From assembly GCA_947166385.1 (NCBI GenBank), contig CAMVEB010000004.1, positions 1-64,000 of the forward strand: 64,000 nt of DNA. Direction: 5' to 3'. Below, piece by piece: positions 16,536 through 24,714 of the stretch. The position numbers and the translations under genes are program-made. A model generated the notes under the pieces. It worked only from the letters and a program-made list of their open reading frames with translations, was not told the DNA's origin and did no database searches. Origin of the DNA: an uncultured Clostridia bacterium. GTDB lineage: Bacteria; Bacillota; Clostridia; Christensenellales; Aristaeellaceae. Each line of letters begins with the position of its first letter. Positions within the stretch are counted from its first letter, which is position 1.

Positions 16536-17894
16536 ATGGAAAAGAGAAACTATGCGGAAATAACGCCGGATATCGTCCGGCTGACGAATGTACTTGAGAG
16601 CAACGGATTAATCGACCGTGAACTGTATGATCGCTATCAGGTTAACCGTGGTCTGCGTGACCTGAACGGCAAAGGTATTCTGACCGGGCTGACGGAAATC
16701 AGCGAAGTCAACGGCCTGGACAAGGACGGAAAGCCCATCCATGGGGAACTGTTTTATCGCGGTTACAATATTCGGGACCTGGTGGACGGATTTCTTCAGG
16801 AAGGTCGGTACGGGTTCGAGGAAATCACATATCTGCTGCTATTCGGTTCACTTCCGGATCAGGAGCAGCTGAAAAGCTTTGAGCAACTGCTGGGCAGCTA
16901 CCGTTCGCTTCCCAATTCATTTGTCCGGGATCTTATCATGAAGGCGCCGAGCACCAACATCATGAATTCCATGGCGCGGAGCGTCCTTTCCCTGTACGCG
17001 TATGACAACAATCCGGACGATATCAGACTGCCGAACGCTCTCCGCCAGTGCATCCAGTTGATTGCCATGTTTCCTCAGCTGGCTCTGTACAGTTATCAGG
17101 CATATGATTACTACCGCACAGACAGCACCAGTTTCTTCATTCACGACCCGATCCCGGAACTCTCCACCGCGGAGAACATTCTGCATATGCTCCGGCTGGA
17201 CAGCAAATATACGCCAACAGAGGCAGCCGTACTGGACATGGCGCTGGTTCTGCATGCCGAGCATGGAGGCGGCAACAACTCCACCTTCACGACCCATGTG
17301 GTCACTTCCACCGGTACAGACACCTATTCCGCAATTGCCGCATCGCTGGGTTCTCTGAAGGGACCAAAGCACGGCGGCGCGAACATCAAAGTTGTCCATA
17401 TGTTCGACGAAATCAAGCAGAACGTGCGCGACTGGTCTGACGAAGACGAGATTACAGCGTACGTGCATAAAATTCTGAACAAGGAAGCCTTCGACCGCAC
17501 TGGGTTGATTTACGGAATCGGACATGCCATTTATTCCAGGTCGGATCCCCGGGCCGTAATATTCCGTCAGTTTGTTGAGAAACTCGCAAAGGAAAAAGGA
17601 CTTGATCAGGAATATAAACTTTATACAACTGTGGAAAAAGCCGCGCCGATGCTGATCAGCGCGCAACGAAAGATGTACAAAGGCGTCAGTGCAAACGTGG
17701 ACTTTTACAGCGGCTTTGTGTATCAGATGCTGGGGATCCCGGAAGAGCTTTTCACGCCAATTTTTGCAATTGCCAGAATTTCCGGATGGAGCGCTCACAG
17801 AATCGAAGAACTGATGAACGGGAACCGGATTATCCGTCCCTCATATAAAGCGGTGCAGAGTCAGCGGAAATATGTCAGAATGGAAGACAGGTAG
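16536..17894 (+). CDS. gltA: Citrate synthase
   Basis: Condenses acetyl-CoA and oxaloacetate to citrate; 452 residues. The catalytic His pair and Asp are present: HAEHGGGNNSTF (His near residue 240), GIGHAIYSRSDPRA, and NVDFYSGF near the C-terminus. The N-terminal GLRDLNGKGILTGLTEIS block and the length fit the long citrate synthases of Clostridia. AAAGGAG precedes the ATG, which lies one base after the MarR stop. In anaerobes the enzyme usually feeds glutamate synthesis through a partial cycle. No aconitase or isocitrate dehydrogenase is nearby. A 2-methylcitrate synthase cannot be excluded. Confidence 0.88.
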   Translation: MEKRNYAEITPDIVRLTNVLESNGLIDRELYDRYQVNRGLRDLNGKGILTGLTEISEVNGLDKDGKPIHGELFYRGYNIRDLVDGFLQEGRYGFEEITYLLLFGSLPDQEQLKSFEQLLGSYRSLPNSFVRDLIMKAPSTNIMNSMARSVLSLYAYDNNPDDIRLPNALRQCIQLIAMFPQLALYSYQAYDYYRTDSTSFFIHDPIPELSTAENILHMLRLDSKYTPTEAAVLDMALVLHAEHGGGNNSTFTTHVVTSTGTDTYSAIAASLGSLKGPKHGGANIKVVHMFDEIKQNVRDWSDEDEITAYVHKILNKEAFDRTGLIYGIGHAIYSRSDPRAVIFRQFVEKLAKEKGLDQEYKLYTTVEKAAPMLISAQRKMYKGVSANVDFYSGFVYQMLGIPEELFTPIFAIARISGWSAHRIEELMNGNRIIRPSYKAVQSQRKYVRMEDR

Positions 17895-17899
17895 CAGGT

Positions 17900-18048
17900 C
17901 AGCTCAATCAGTCCGGTGGCCTGACTGAGCAACGACTGCAACAACATGATACGGGCAGAAAGAAAGACGCTGACACAAATCATCCCTTTTCTCCAGCCTG
18001 CGAACGAACGCAGCATCCGGACGGGAAGAGGAATGCACCCTCCCTTCA
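17900..18048 (-). pseudogene. DUF1492/ArpU-like remnant (copy B)
   Basis: The reverse strand aligns with the gene at 8594-9097 over RPDAAFVRRLEKRDDL and SARIMLLQSLLSQATGL. It is broken in three ways. The C-terminal half is missing and joins the end of the citrate synthase gene. A 4-base insertion (GAAAGAAAGA against GAAAGA) shifts the frame. Most of the N-terminal part is deleted, so that TGCACCCTCCC runs into the promoter side. It cannot make a working regulator. Confidence 0.75.
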
Positions 18049-18129
18049 TCTTCAGTATTAAAATATTTAGACTGAAATAAACTGTTAACAACCAAAATAT
18101 TAAAATTATATTAAATGATAAAATAGCAC

Positions 18130-18158
18130 TTGTGTCCCATCAAAATTTGTGTTATGAT
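18130..18158 (+). promoter_or_regulatory. Promoter of leader RNA, copy B
   Basis: TTGTGT (18130-18135), 17 bases, TATGAT (18153-18158). The boxes are identical to copy A, with changes only in the spacer. Confidence 0.65.
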
Positions 18159-18164
18159 ACAATT

Positions 18165-18246
18165 GCGGAATCGTAGGAAGAGTTCCTGAAGAAAAATCCT
18201 GAAGAAAAGGCAAACACCGGCTGAATACAGCCGGCGTTCTTTTTGC
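18165..18246 (+). ncRNA. Leader RNA with intrinsic terminator (copy B)
   Basis: This is the counterpart of 9234-9306. The first stem is GGAAT/GTTCC with one G-U pair. A 13-15-base segment around TCCTGAAGAAAA is duplicated in tandem here. The terminator stem CCGGCTG (18217-18223) with CAGCCGG (18228-18234) is kept with a shorter loop and the same T run. It lies before the intact small phage gene and could regulate read-through into the portal and terminase genes. Confidence 0.55.
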
Positions 18247-18279
18247 CGGTCGATTCATTAAAAGAAAGGTGGTTTCACA

Positions 18280-18717
18280 ATGAGCGAACTCATTACCAAC
18301 CAGCACCCGAAAGAGGCAGACAACCGCAAAAAACTATCTTTTCAAGAAAAGGCAAAAATCATTTGTGAAAGACTTGATGTAATGATCAGACTGCTAGAAG
18401 AAAGAATCGAGGAAAAAGATATCGACGAGTGCATGGAGCTGATCATCACGACGGTTGAACATGCATCGGACCGCAAAGTAGCGCTTGATGCTGTGATGCA
18501 AGCGTTTCGCCCTGCCATCCGGGATATGGAGCCGGAGGACCGGCGACAGTGCTGCGCCAATATGGAAGCGGCCTTTTCACCCTTATATGGAAACAAAACC
18601 GGCCAGTTCTTTAACGGAATAACCAGCGCGTACAGGCCCAAGGAACGGGATCCCAGGGAACTTGGCAGAAGAATTATGGAAAAACGCAACCCGCATTATC
18701 GCCCAAAGGATAAATAA
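18280..18717 (+). CDS. Small phage protein of unknown function (copy B, intact)
   Basis: I do not recognise this 145-residue protein. It has a short polar N-terminus, a Lys/Glu-rich helical region (residues 20-48) ending in ERIEEKDIDECMEL, a second helical block around ASDRKVALDAVMQAF, and a basic C-terminus ending RNPHYRPKDK. AAAGGTGG precedes the ATG. It lies 18 bases before the portal gene in one direction, so it is probably part of the packaging operon. A deleted copy is at 9341-9636. Confidence 0.65.
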   Translation: MSELITNQHPKEADNRKKLSFQEKAKIICERLDVMIRLLEERIEEKDIDECMELIITTVEHASDRKVALDAVMQAFRPAIRDMEPEDRRQCCANMEAAFSPLYGNKTGQFFNGITSAYRPKERDPRELGRRIMEKRNPHYRPKDK

Positions 18718-18735
18718 GGAAGGAGAAGCATCTTT

Positions 18736-20139
18736 ATGAATAACCAGTCCATCAACCGACCCACAACAATTGACCCGGAAAGGTCACTCTTTGTGGATAT
18801 TCCTTTTCCGGAAAAAAAACCGGGCCCCCAGATGATCACTGTCCCCGCGCAGATTACGATGATGGCAAACGATGGATATGCCAACCAGCTGGCCAGCCTC
18901 GGCGCCTCTTCTCCGATCATGTCAGCCGGAACCTTCGTCCGATCCGGCCTGACCAGCCTGACAGAGGAACTGGCCGTTGCCTACCGGGAGTGCGCCATCG
19001 CCAAGCGGATTATTGATATGCCGAGCGAAGACATCACACGGGCCTGGTACACACTGACAAGCGCCCAGGTGGACGAGACAGATCTGAACAACCTGAAAGC
19101 GGTGGAGGCAAAGCACATCATTAAGCAGGAGCTGACGAACGGCATTCGATGGGCGCGCCTGTTCGGCGGAGCGATCGCCATTATGATCATCAAGGGAGAG
19201 GAAGACAGGATGGATCAGCCGCTGAACATCAATACCATTAAGTGCGGATTCTTCAAAGGACTGCTGGTAGCAGACCTGACACAGGGGATCACGCCATCCA
19301 TCGAGCTGGAGGACGATCTGGATGATCCGGATTTCGGGCTTCCGAAATACTACGATATCAATATGGAAATGGGAGAACTCCGAACCGCGCGGATTCATCA
19401 TTCCAGGGTGCTTCGGTTTACCGGGCGGGAGTTGCCGCACACGGAAACGGTCCGGAACAGCTTCTGGGGCGCGAGCGAACTGGAACACCCCTGGGACGAG
19501 ATCAGGAGATATCTTTCCACGTGCGAAAACATTGCCCAGCTTGTGTTCCAGGCCAATCTCATCACGCTGAAAATCGGAAATTTCGGATCGGACCTGGCAT
19601 ACGGATCCGACAGGTTGAAGCAATCGGTTGAACAAACCGTTCAGCAGGAAAACCGGATGCGGACTTCCTACGGCGTACAGATTCTCGGCGCAGAGGACTC
19701 CATGGAGAACCATTCCTACAGCTTCACCGGCATCGCTGACGTCAAGGAGTCCTTCATGATCGACGTGGCCGGGGCAGCGGAGATTCCCGCGACAAAACTG
19801 TTCGGCCGCAGCCCGCAGGGCATGAACGCCACCGGAGAAGAAGACCTGCGGAACTACTACGACATGATCGCCCAGCAACAGGAACGGATGCTCCGGCCGG
19901 CTCTGGAGAAACTGCTGCCGATTATGGCGATGAGCTGCTGGGGCTTTGTGCCGGACGATCTGAAGATCGTATTCAATCCGGTGATGACAAGAAGCCCGGA
20001 AGAAAGCGCCAGAATCTCCAAAGATATCGCCGATGAGATCATCGCCCTGGTGAACAGCGGACTGATTACCATCGAGGAAGGGCGGGCCGAACTGGCCAGA
20101 AGAGGAAAGCAGCTGGGCAACTGGGGGAACATCGCATGA
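18736..20139 (+). CDS. Phage portal protein (DUF1073 family)
   Basis: This 467-residue portal protein resembles the Phage_portal_3/DUF1073 family, which forms the dodecameric ring at the capsid vertex through which DNA enters. Features are the early ECAIAKRIIDMPSEDITR helix, LFGGAIAIMII, RVLRFTGRELP, and the late PATKLFGRSPQGMNATGEED signature. Length is normal. GGAAGGAGAAG lies about 7 bases upstream of ATG 18736. The stop overlaps the terminase start (ATGA). Proteins of this family are sometimes labelled anti-CBASS Acb1 in databases; the length and motifs here suit a portal. Confidence 0.82.
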   Translation: MNNQSINRPTTIDPERSLFVDIPFPEKKPGPQMITVPAQITMMANDGYANQLASLGASSPIMSAGTFVRSGLTSLTEELAVAYRECAIAKRIIDMPSEDITRAWYTLTSAQVDETDLNNLKAVEAKHIIKQELTNGIRWARLFGGAIAIMIIKGEEDRMDQPLNINTIKCGFFKGLLVADLTQGITPSIELEDDLDDPDFGLPKYYDINMEMGELRTARIHHSRVLRFTGRELPHTETVRNSFWGASELEHPWDEIRRYLSTCENIAQLVFQANLITLKIGNFGSDLAYGSDRLKQSVEQTVQQENRMRTSYGVQILGAEDSMENHSYSFTGIADVKESFMIDVAGAAEIPATKLFGRSPQGMNATGEEDLRNYYDMIAQQQERMLRPALEKLLPIMAMSCWGFVPDDLKIVFNPVMTRSPEESARISKDIADEIIALVNSGLITIEEGRAELARRGKQLGNWGNIA

Positions 20140-21386
20140 GCGATATCGCGGAAATCATCGAGTTCTATGTGGAACACCCGGAGGAGCTGGGGCGGCAGGT
20201 CGGATTCAAAGACCTGACGCCGATGCACGGGGAATGGATCCGGGAGATGATCAACGGAGAGGGCGATTATACCCTGCAGGCGCACCGGGGAAGCTACAAA
20301 TCCTCCTGCCTGGCGGTGGCGATTGCCATGCTGATGATCCTGCGGCCGAAGCGGAACATCATTTTCCTGCGGAAGACCGACAGCGACGTGGCCGAGATGC
20401 TGGGAATGGTCAGCAAGATCCTGCGGCAGCAGATGATGGGAGATCTTGTATCCCGATACTGGCGCAAGCCGCTGGTGATCCTGAGCGAATCCGCAAGCCA
20501 CCTGAGCACCAACCTGTGGCAGTCGCCGATGGGCGCGCCGCAGCTGCTGGGGCTGGGCATCCGCAGCTCCATTACCGGGAAACACGCGTTCTATGTGATC
20601 ACGGATGATATCTGCAACAAAGACGACCGGGAAAGCCGGGCAGAGCGGGAGCGGACCAAGAAACAATACGACGAGCTGCAGAACATCCGGAACAAGGGCG
20701 GGCGGATTATCAACCTTGGTACGCCTTGGCACAAGGACGACGTATTCACCAAGATGCCAAACATCCACCAATACGACTGCTACCAGACCGGGCTGATCAC
20801 AAAGGAGCAACTGAACCAACTGCGGCAGAGCATGGCACCAAGCCTGTTCGCCGCGAATTATGAGCTGAAGCACATCGCCTCCTCGGAACTGATCTTTGAA
20901 ACGCCACCGCGGTTTACGGATGATCCGCTGACGCTGCGGGACGGGATCGCCCATGTGGACGCCGCCTACGGCGGCAGCGATTATACGGCCTTCACCTGCG
21001 GCCGACGGGACTGGGACAACGACATCATCTATCTGTACGGAAAGATCTGGCACAAAGCGGTGGACAAGGTGATGGAACCCATCATCGAGGACGCGCAGCG
21101 GCTGATGTGCGAGCCGATCAAATGCGAGAAGAACGGAGACAAAGGCTTCCTGATCCGGGAGTTCTTCGAACGGGGTGTTTATGCCTCCGGATATACGGAA
21201 TCGCAAAACAAATTTGTCAAAATATGCACCTATCTGAAGAAGTGGTGGCCGAGGATCATTTTCCTGGAAGGAACCGATCCGGAATATATTGACCAGATTC
21301 TGGACTATACAGAAAACGCGGAGCACGACGACGCGCCGGACAGCGCGGCATGCGTGTGCCGAATCCTTGAAAAGGGATACCGATAA
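20136..21386 (+). CDS. terL: Phage terminase large subunit
   Basis: This is the packaging motor and nuclease, 416 residues. The ATPase part has a Walker A-like AHRGSYKSS near residues 48-56 and a Walker B block FYVITDDI near 150-158. The nuclease part begins with HVDAAYGGSDYTAF near residue 271, the first acidic site of the RNase H-like fold, and ends with EHDDAPDSAA, a typical terminal acidic site. Overlap with the portal stop implies translational coupling. The order portal then terminase is the reverse of the usual one, and no small terminase, capsid or tail gene is in view. Confidence 0.85.
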   Translation: MSDIAEIIEFYVEHPEELGRQVGFKDLTPMHGEWIREMINGEGDYTLQAHRGSYKSSCLAVAIAMLMILRPKRNIIFLRKTDSDVAEMLGMVSKILRQQMMGDLVSRYWRKPLVILSESASHLSTNLWQSPMGAPQLLGLGIRSSITGKHAFYVITDDICNKDDRESRAERERTKKQYDELQNIRNKGGRIINLGTPWHKDDVFTKMPNIHQYDCYQTGLITKEQLNQLRQSMAPSLFAANYELKHIASSELIFETPPRFTDDPLTLRDGIAHVDAAYGGSDYTAFTCGRRDWDNDIIYLYGKIWHKAVDKVMEPIIEDAQRLMCEPIKCEKNGDKGFLIREFFERGVYASGYTESQNKFVKICTYLKKWWPRIIFLEGTDPEYIDQILDYTENAEHDDAPDSAACVCRILEKGYR

Positions 21387-21404
21387 GAAAGGAAGGGAAA
21401 GAAA

Positions 21405-21683
21405 ATGGATAAGAACGAAAGGGAACAAATGAACGAGATCAAGGAGCAGATGAACCGGGAATGCATTCAAATGCTGCCGGGGGCTCTTGACGCGCTGGGA
21501 GACATTATCGACGATCCGAGCATCAATCCGATTGCCCGGGTTCAGGCGATCGCCCTGATTATGGACCGCGGAATGGGCAAACCGGAGGAGAGCATCCGGA
21601 TCCGGAACGCGGAAGATGACATGGAGGCGGCGCAGGAACGGCTGGACGCCATTTTTGCCAAAGTCAGCCAGAAGCAAGAATGA
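21405..21683 (+). CDS. Small phage protein of unknown function
   Basis: This is a 92-residue, strongly helical and charged protein. Its middle (LDALGDIIDDPSINPIARVQ) and end (ERLDAIFAKVSQ) recall small DNA-binding or terminase-associated proteins, but I cannot place it in a family. It starts 18 bases after terL with GAAAGG...GAAAG before its ATG and belongs to the same transcript. A role in packaging is a guess from position. Confidence 0.5.
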   Translation: MDKNEREQMNEIKEQMNRECIQMLPGALDALGDIIDDPSINPIARVQAIALIMDRGMGKPEESIRIRNAEDDMEAAQERLDAIFAKVSQKQE

Positions 21684-21693
21684 GCGTGGCAGA

Positions 21694-21725
21694 AAAAAAG
21701 TTCCTCTCGAAAAAAGTTCCTCTCG
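21694..21725 (+). repeat. Perfect 16-bp tandem repeat
   Basis: AAAAAAGTTCCTCTCG occurs twice back to back (21694-21709 and 21710-21725), just after the 92-residue gene. It looks like a recent duplication in the short gap before the next gene. Confidence 0.9.
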
Positions 21726-21771
21726 AAAATGTTTCGCCAATCAGACACAGAATGAAAGGAGGCGACCGGCC

Positions 21772-22332
21772 ATGCTGACACAGGATCCGGTGAAGATCCC
21801 CGATATTCCCCAAAGAATCCGGGTGAAGGAAAAAGACGGTCATTCATATGTCCAGTATTTAGCCGCGCGTCCGTATGACGCCGATAAGAAATATGTCATT
21901 CCGAACTGGGTGAATATCGGCAAACAGGCTGAGACAATGCCCGGCCTGATGTATCCCAACGATAACTATGAAAAGATTTTCTGCAGGGAGGATGAGCAGA
22001 TGGAAGAAAACATGACGGCCGAGGAGGCGCAGTATGTGCAGGAGAACGCAACATACGGAATGTACGCTCCTTTTTTCACAGGACTGTACAACGAATTCAA
22101 ACAGCAGACGCGGAAGAAGGCGGATGAACCGATCAACCGGTACAAAGCGGAGAACATCAACAAGGTGCTGCTGCCGCTGAGGGACATGATGAAAGGCGAG
22201 GATTACGCAGAACTGCTGGGCCTGATCAGCACCGCGGAGGACGGGGAAGAAGGCATGAACTACGGCGATGTGATGATCCTGCTGACCCAGTACAAGAGCG
22301 CTCTAACCAAATTCCACAGAAACCACAAGTAA
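21772..22332 (+). CDS. Phage-related protein of unknown function
   Basis: I do not recognise the family. The 186-residue protein has an N-terminal beta-rich part (RIRVKEKDGHSYVQYLAARP, then KKYVIPNWVNIGK) that could be a small SH3-like or Tudor-like fold. An acidic helical middle and a C-terminal helical stretch with LLPLRDMM and ILLTQYKSALTKFH follow. ATG 21772 has AAAGGAGG upstream; the open frame begins earlier at 21616 but overlaps the preceding gene. It is the last gene of the island before the terminator and tRNA-Ser. Confidence 0.6.
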   Translation: MLTQDPVKIPDIPQRIRVKEKDGHSYVQYLAARPYDADKKYVIPNWVNIGKQAETMPGLMYPNDNYEKIFCREDEQMEENMTAEEAQYVQENATYGMYAPFFTGLYNEFKQQTRKKADEPINRYKAENINKVLLPLRDMMKGEDYAELLGLISTAEDGEEGMNYGDVMILLTQYKSALTKFHRNHK

Positions 22333-22363
22333 AAACCGGTTATCCACGAAAGATAACCGGTTT
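22333..22363 (-). terminator. Terminator of tRNA-Ser
   Basis: A perfect 12-bp stem (AAACCGGTTATC with GATAACCGGTTT) has a 7-base loop. On the reverse strand it is followed by a run of T, so it ends tRNA-Ser transcription. It may also stop the phage operon coming from the left. Confidence 0.7.
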
Positions 22364-22367
22364 GCGA

Positions 22368-22458
22368 TGGCGGAGAGTTAGGGATTTGAACCCTAGGTGA
22401 GGTATCACCCCACACACGATTTCCAGTCGTGCGCCTTAGACCACTCAGCCAACTCTCC
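22368..22458 (-). tRNA. tRNA-Ser (GGA)
   Basis: A 91-nt class II tRNA with a long variable arm. The acceptor stem GGAGAGT pairs with ACTCTCC. The anticodon stem CACGA/TCGTG encloses CTGGAAA, giving anticodon GGA. The T arm carries GGTTCAAATCC. The 3' CCA is encoded (TGG at 22368-22370). The phage island ends right beside its 3' end, a common integration site. Confidence 0.95.
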
Positions 22459-22530
22459 ACACTATGGTCACGGACAATTATTATATATTCTTTCCTCCAT
22501 TTGTCAAGAGTGAAAATCAAAGAAGAAAGA

Positions 22531-23238
22531 TCAGAGGCTTCTCAGACGCGCGATTTCTTCCGGCGTCAGGCGGCGCCACTGACCGAGCGGAAGATCTCCC
22601 AGAGAGATGGGACCGAACTCGACCCTTTTCAGGCTGACCACCTGATGGCCAATGGCATCAATCATTTTGCGGACCTGGCGGTTGCGGCCCTCATGAATGG
22701 TGATCAAGAGAACGGTGTCAAAGGTTTCCCGGCGGATCAGGCGGACGGAAGCAGGGGAGGTCATTTTGCCATCGATCATGACGCCCCTGCGGAGAGATGC
22801 CATTTCATCATCTGTGACCTGATTGGAGACCTTGGTTAAATAAACCTTCTTTACCTCATGGCTGGGATGGAGGACATGATTCATCATTTCTCCATCATTC
22901 GTCAGAAGGAGAAGACCTTCGCTGTCATAATCAAGACGTCCAACCGGGTAAAGACGAGCCGGGAAATTCTGAAATTTATCCATCACGGTGGCACGGCCTT
23001 CCGGATCGGAAACGGTTGTGACTTCGCCCATCGGCTTATGATAGGCGAGATAGTATTTCTCTGCTTCGGGATGAACAAGGGTCCCGTCCACATAAACCTG
23101 GACCTTTGTTTCATCTACCTGATAGCCCATTTCCGTTACCGTGAGGTCGTTGACACGGATGCGGCCCTCCGCGATCATTTTCTCCGCTGTACGGCGGGAA
23201 GCCACGCCACACAGGGCCAGGTATTTCTGAAGTCTCAT
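22531..23238 (-). CDS. rluB: 23S/16S rRNA pseudouridine synthase (RluB/RsuA family)
   Basis: This is a pseudouridine synthase of about 235 residues. An N-terminal S4 RNA-binding domain (MRLQKYLALCGVASRRTAEK) precedes the catalytic domain. The active Asp sits in GRLDYDSEGLLLLTNDG, and HEGRNRQVRKM is the conserved C-terminal motif. RluB modifies 23S rRNA; RsuA relatives act on 16S, and sequence alone separates them poorly. ATG 23238 was chosen because the family begins MRLQKYL; the frame extends to 23271. The gene lies downstream of proA on the same strand. Confidence 0.85.
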   Translation of the reverse strand: MRLQKYLALCGVASRRTAEKMIAEGRIRVNDLTVTEMGYQVDETKVQVYVDGTLVHPEAEKYYLAYHKPMGEVTTVSDPEGRATVMDKFQNFPARLYPVGRLDYDSEGLLLLTNDGEMMNHVLHPSHEVKKVYLTKVSNQVTDDEMASLRRGVMIDGKMTSPASVRLIRRETFDTVLLITIHEGRNRQVRKMIDAIGHQVVSLKRVEFGPISLGDLPLGQWRRLTPEEIARLRSL

Positions 23239-23319
23239 CATATTTGCATATCCCTTTGCTTTCTCAGACAATATCTTGCTTTCATGCCGGCGTCATTACA
23301 CGTCACGACGGAAGAAGCA

Positions 23320-24618
23320 TCAGAAGGGGCACTGTTTCTCCAGGGGACGATGGGTATACACGGCGGCACCGCTTTTGATATCCGCCATCGTCTGGCCGGA
23401 ACCGATCAGCTTGTACTTATAAGTTGTGAGTCCTTCCAACCCCATCGGGCCGCGGGCATGCAACTTGCCGGTGGCGATACCGACCTCGGCTCCGAATCCA
23501 TAGACAAAACCATCGGCAAAACGAGTGGAGACATTCCAGTAAACGCCGGCACTGTCAACCCTGTTCATGAACACCGAAGCAGCAGCCTGATCGGAGGTAA
23601 TAATACAATCCGTATGATGGGAACCGAAGCGGTTGATATGCGAGACTGCCTCCTCCAGCGAGGGAACAATCCGGATGGAGACGATATAATCCAGGTATTC
23701 CGAAGCCCAGTCTTCCGGAGATGCCGGCACGCAGGAAATCAGACCGCAGGCGGATTCATCCCCACGGATTTCCACGCCGGAAGCAGAAAGGGCTTCCGCC
23801 AAAGCAGGAAGCACAGCAGGGGCGGCTTTTTCATGGATCAGGATCGTCTCCGCGGCATTACAGACAGATACATTCTGAACCTTGCTATCCACTGCTACGC
23901 GAACCGCGAGGGCCGGATCGGCCGCCTGATCGATATACACATGGCAGATCCCATCGGAATGGCCAAGAACCGGAATCCGGCTATGATCCATGATATAACG
24001 GACAAATTCATTGCTGCCGCGGGGGATAATCAGATCGATCAGTTTGTCTTCCTTCAGCATGGAGCTGACATCTTCCCGGGACTCCAAGAGCTGGGCACAG
24101 TCCGGGGAAAAGCCGCAGGCGGACAACGCCCGGCGCACACAATCGCAGAGAATCTGATTGGAACGGAGTGCCTCGCGGCCGCCCTTCAGAAGGACTGTAT
24201 TGCCGCTCTTGATGCAGAGAGAGGCGATCTGGATCAGCGCATCGGGACGGCTCTCAAAAATAATCCCAATCACGCCGATCGGGCAAACGACCCGGTAAAG
24301 CTCGAGACCCTGCTCGATTTCCTCCGCGTACGTCGTGCGGCTCAGGGGATCCGGCAGGGTGGAGAGCGCATCCAGACCAGCCGTGACCTGGGCGAGCTTA
24401 TCCCTGCCGAACTTCAGCCGATGGAGCAAAGGGGCGGGAAGGCCGGACTTTTCCGCATCGGCAAGATCCAGCTGATTCTGTGCAAATATTTCTTCCGCTC
24501 TCTCCTTCAGGATCTCTGACAAGGTCAGGAGAACGCGGTTCCGGCTCTGGAGATCGGAAACGGAAAGATCATAATACGCATTTCTGGCCCGGAGGGACAT
24601 ATCATGCAAATCATTCAA
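23320..24618 (-). CDS. proA: Glutamate-5-semialdehyde dehydrogenase (gamma-glutamyl phosphate reductase)
   Basis: Second step of proline synthesis: NADPH-dependent reduction of gamma-glutamyl phosphate. The protein is about 432 residues. Family blocks are VCPIGVIGIIFESRPDA, KSGNTVLLKGGREA, the catalytic Cys in VQNVSVCNAAETIL, and the C-terminal GPMGLEGLTTYKYKL. TTG 24618 has AAAGGA about 10 bases upstream and gives a typical N-terminus; GTG 24627 is the alternative. proB is not in the window, so glutamate 5-kinase must lie elsewhere. A strong promoter for smpB lies divergently upstream. Confidence 0.93.
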   Translation of the reverse strand: MNDLHDMSLRARNAYYDLSVSDLQSRNRVLLTLSEILKERAEEIFAQNQLDLADAEKSGLPAPLLHRLKFGRDKLAQVTAGLDALSTLPDPLSRTTYAEEIEQGLELYRVVCPIGVIGIIFESRPDALIQIASLCIKSGNTVLLKGGREALRSNQILCDCVRRALSACGFSPDCAQLLESREDVSSMLKEDKLIDLIIPRGSNEFVRYIMDHSRIPVLGHSDGICHVYIDQAADPALAVRVAVDSKVQNVSVCNAAETILIHEKAAPAVLPALAEALSASGVEIRGDESACGLISCVPASPEDWASEYLDYIVSIRIVPSLEEAVSHINRFGSHHTDCIITSDQAAASVFMNRVDSAGVYWNVSTRFADGFVYGFGAEVGIATGKLHARGPMGLEGLTTYKYKLIGSGQTMADIKSGAAVYTHRPLEKQCPF

Positions 24619-24666
24619 GAGGAACACATCCTTTCTTCTTCCTCATTATAACAGACAAAAGAGGAA

Positions 24667-24695
24667 TTGAAAAGGAAGGTATAACATGATATAAT
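24667..24695 (+). promoter_or_regulatory. Promoter of smpB
   Basis: TTGAAA (24667-24672), 17 bases, TATAAT (24690-24695), a near-consensus sigma-A promoter 19 bases before the ATG. Confidence 0.7.
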
Positions 24696-24714
24696 CAAGG
24701 AAGGGGGAGTGAGG

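Noticed and set aside
18736-20139. Anti-CBASS (Acb1-like) nuclease instead of portal
   Set aside because: Some databases label this family so, but the length, the C-terminal portal signature and the overlap with terminase favour a portal.
19857-21740. A 627-codon open frame opposite the terminase genes
   Set aside because: Antisense to terL and the end of the portal gene, whose ATPase and nuclease blocks decide the strand. No domain is seen in the reverse product.
22858-24519. A 553-codon forward frame opposite proA and rluB
   Set aside because: It spans two real reverse-strand genes and the gap between them; the composition is that of a shadow frame.
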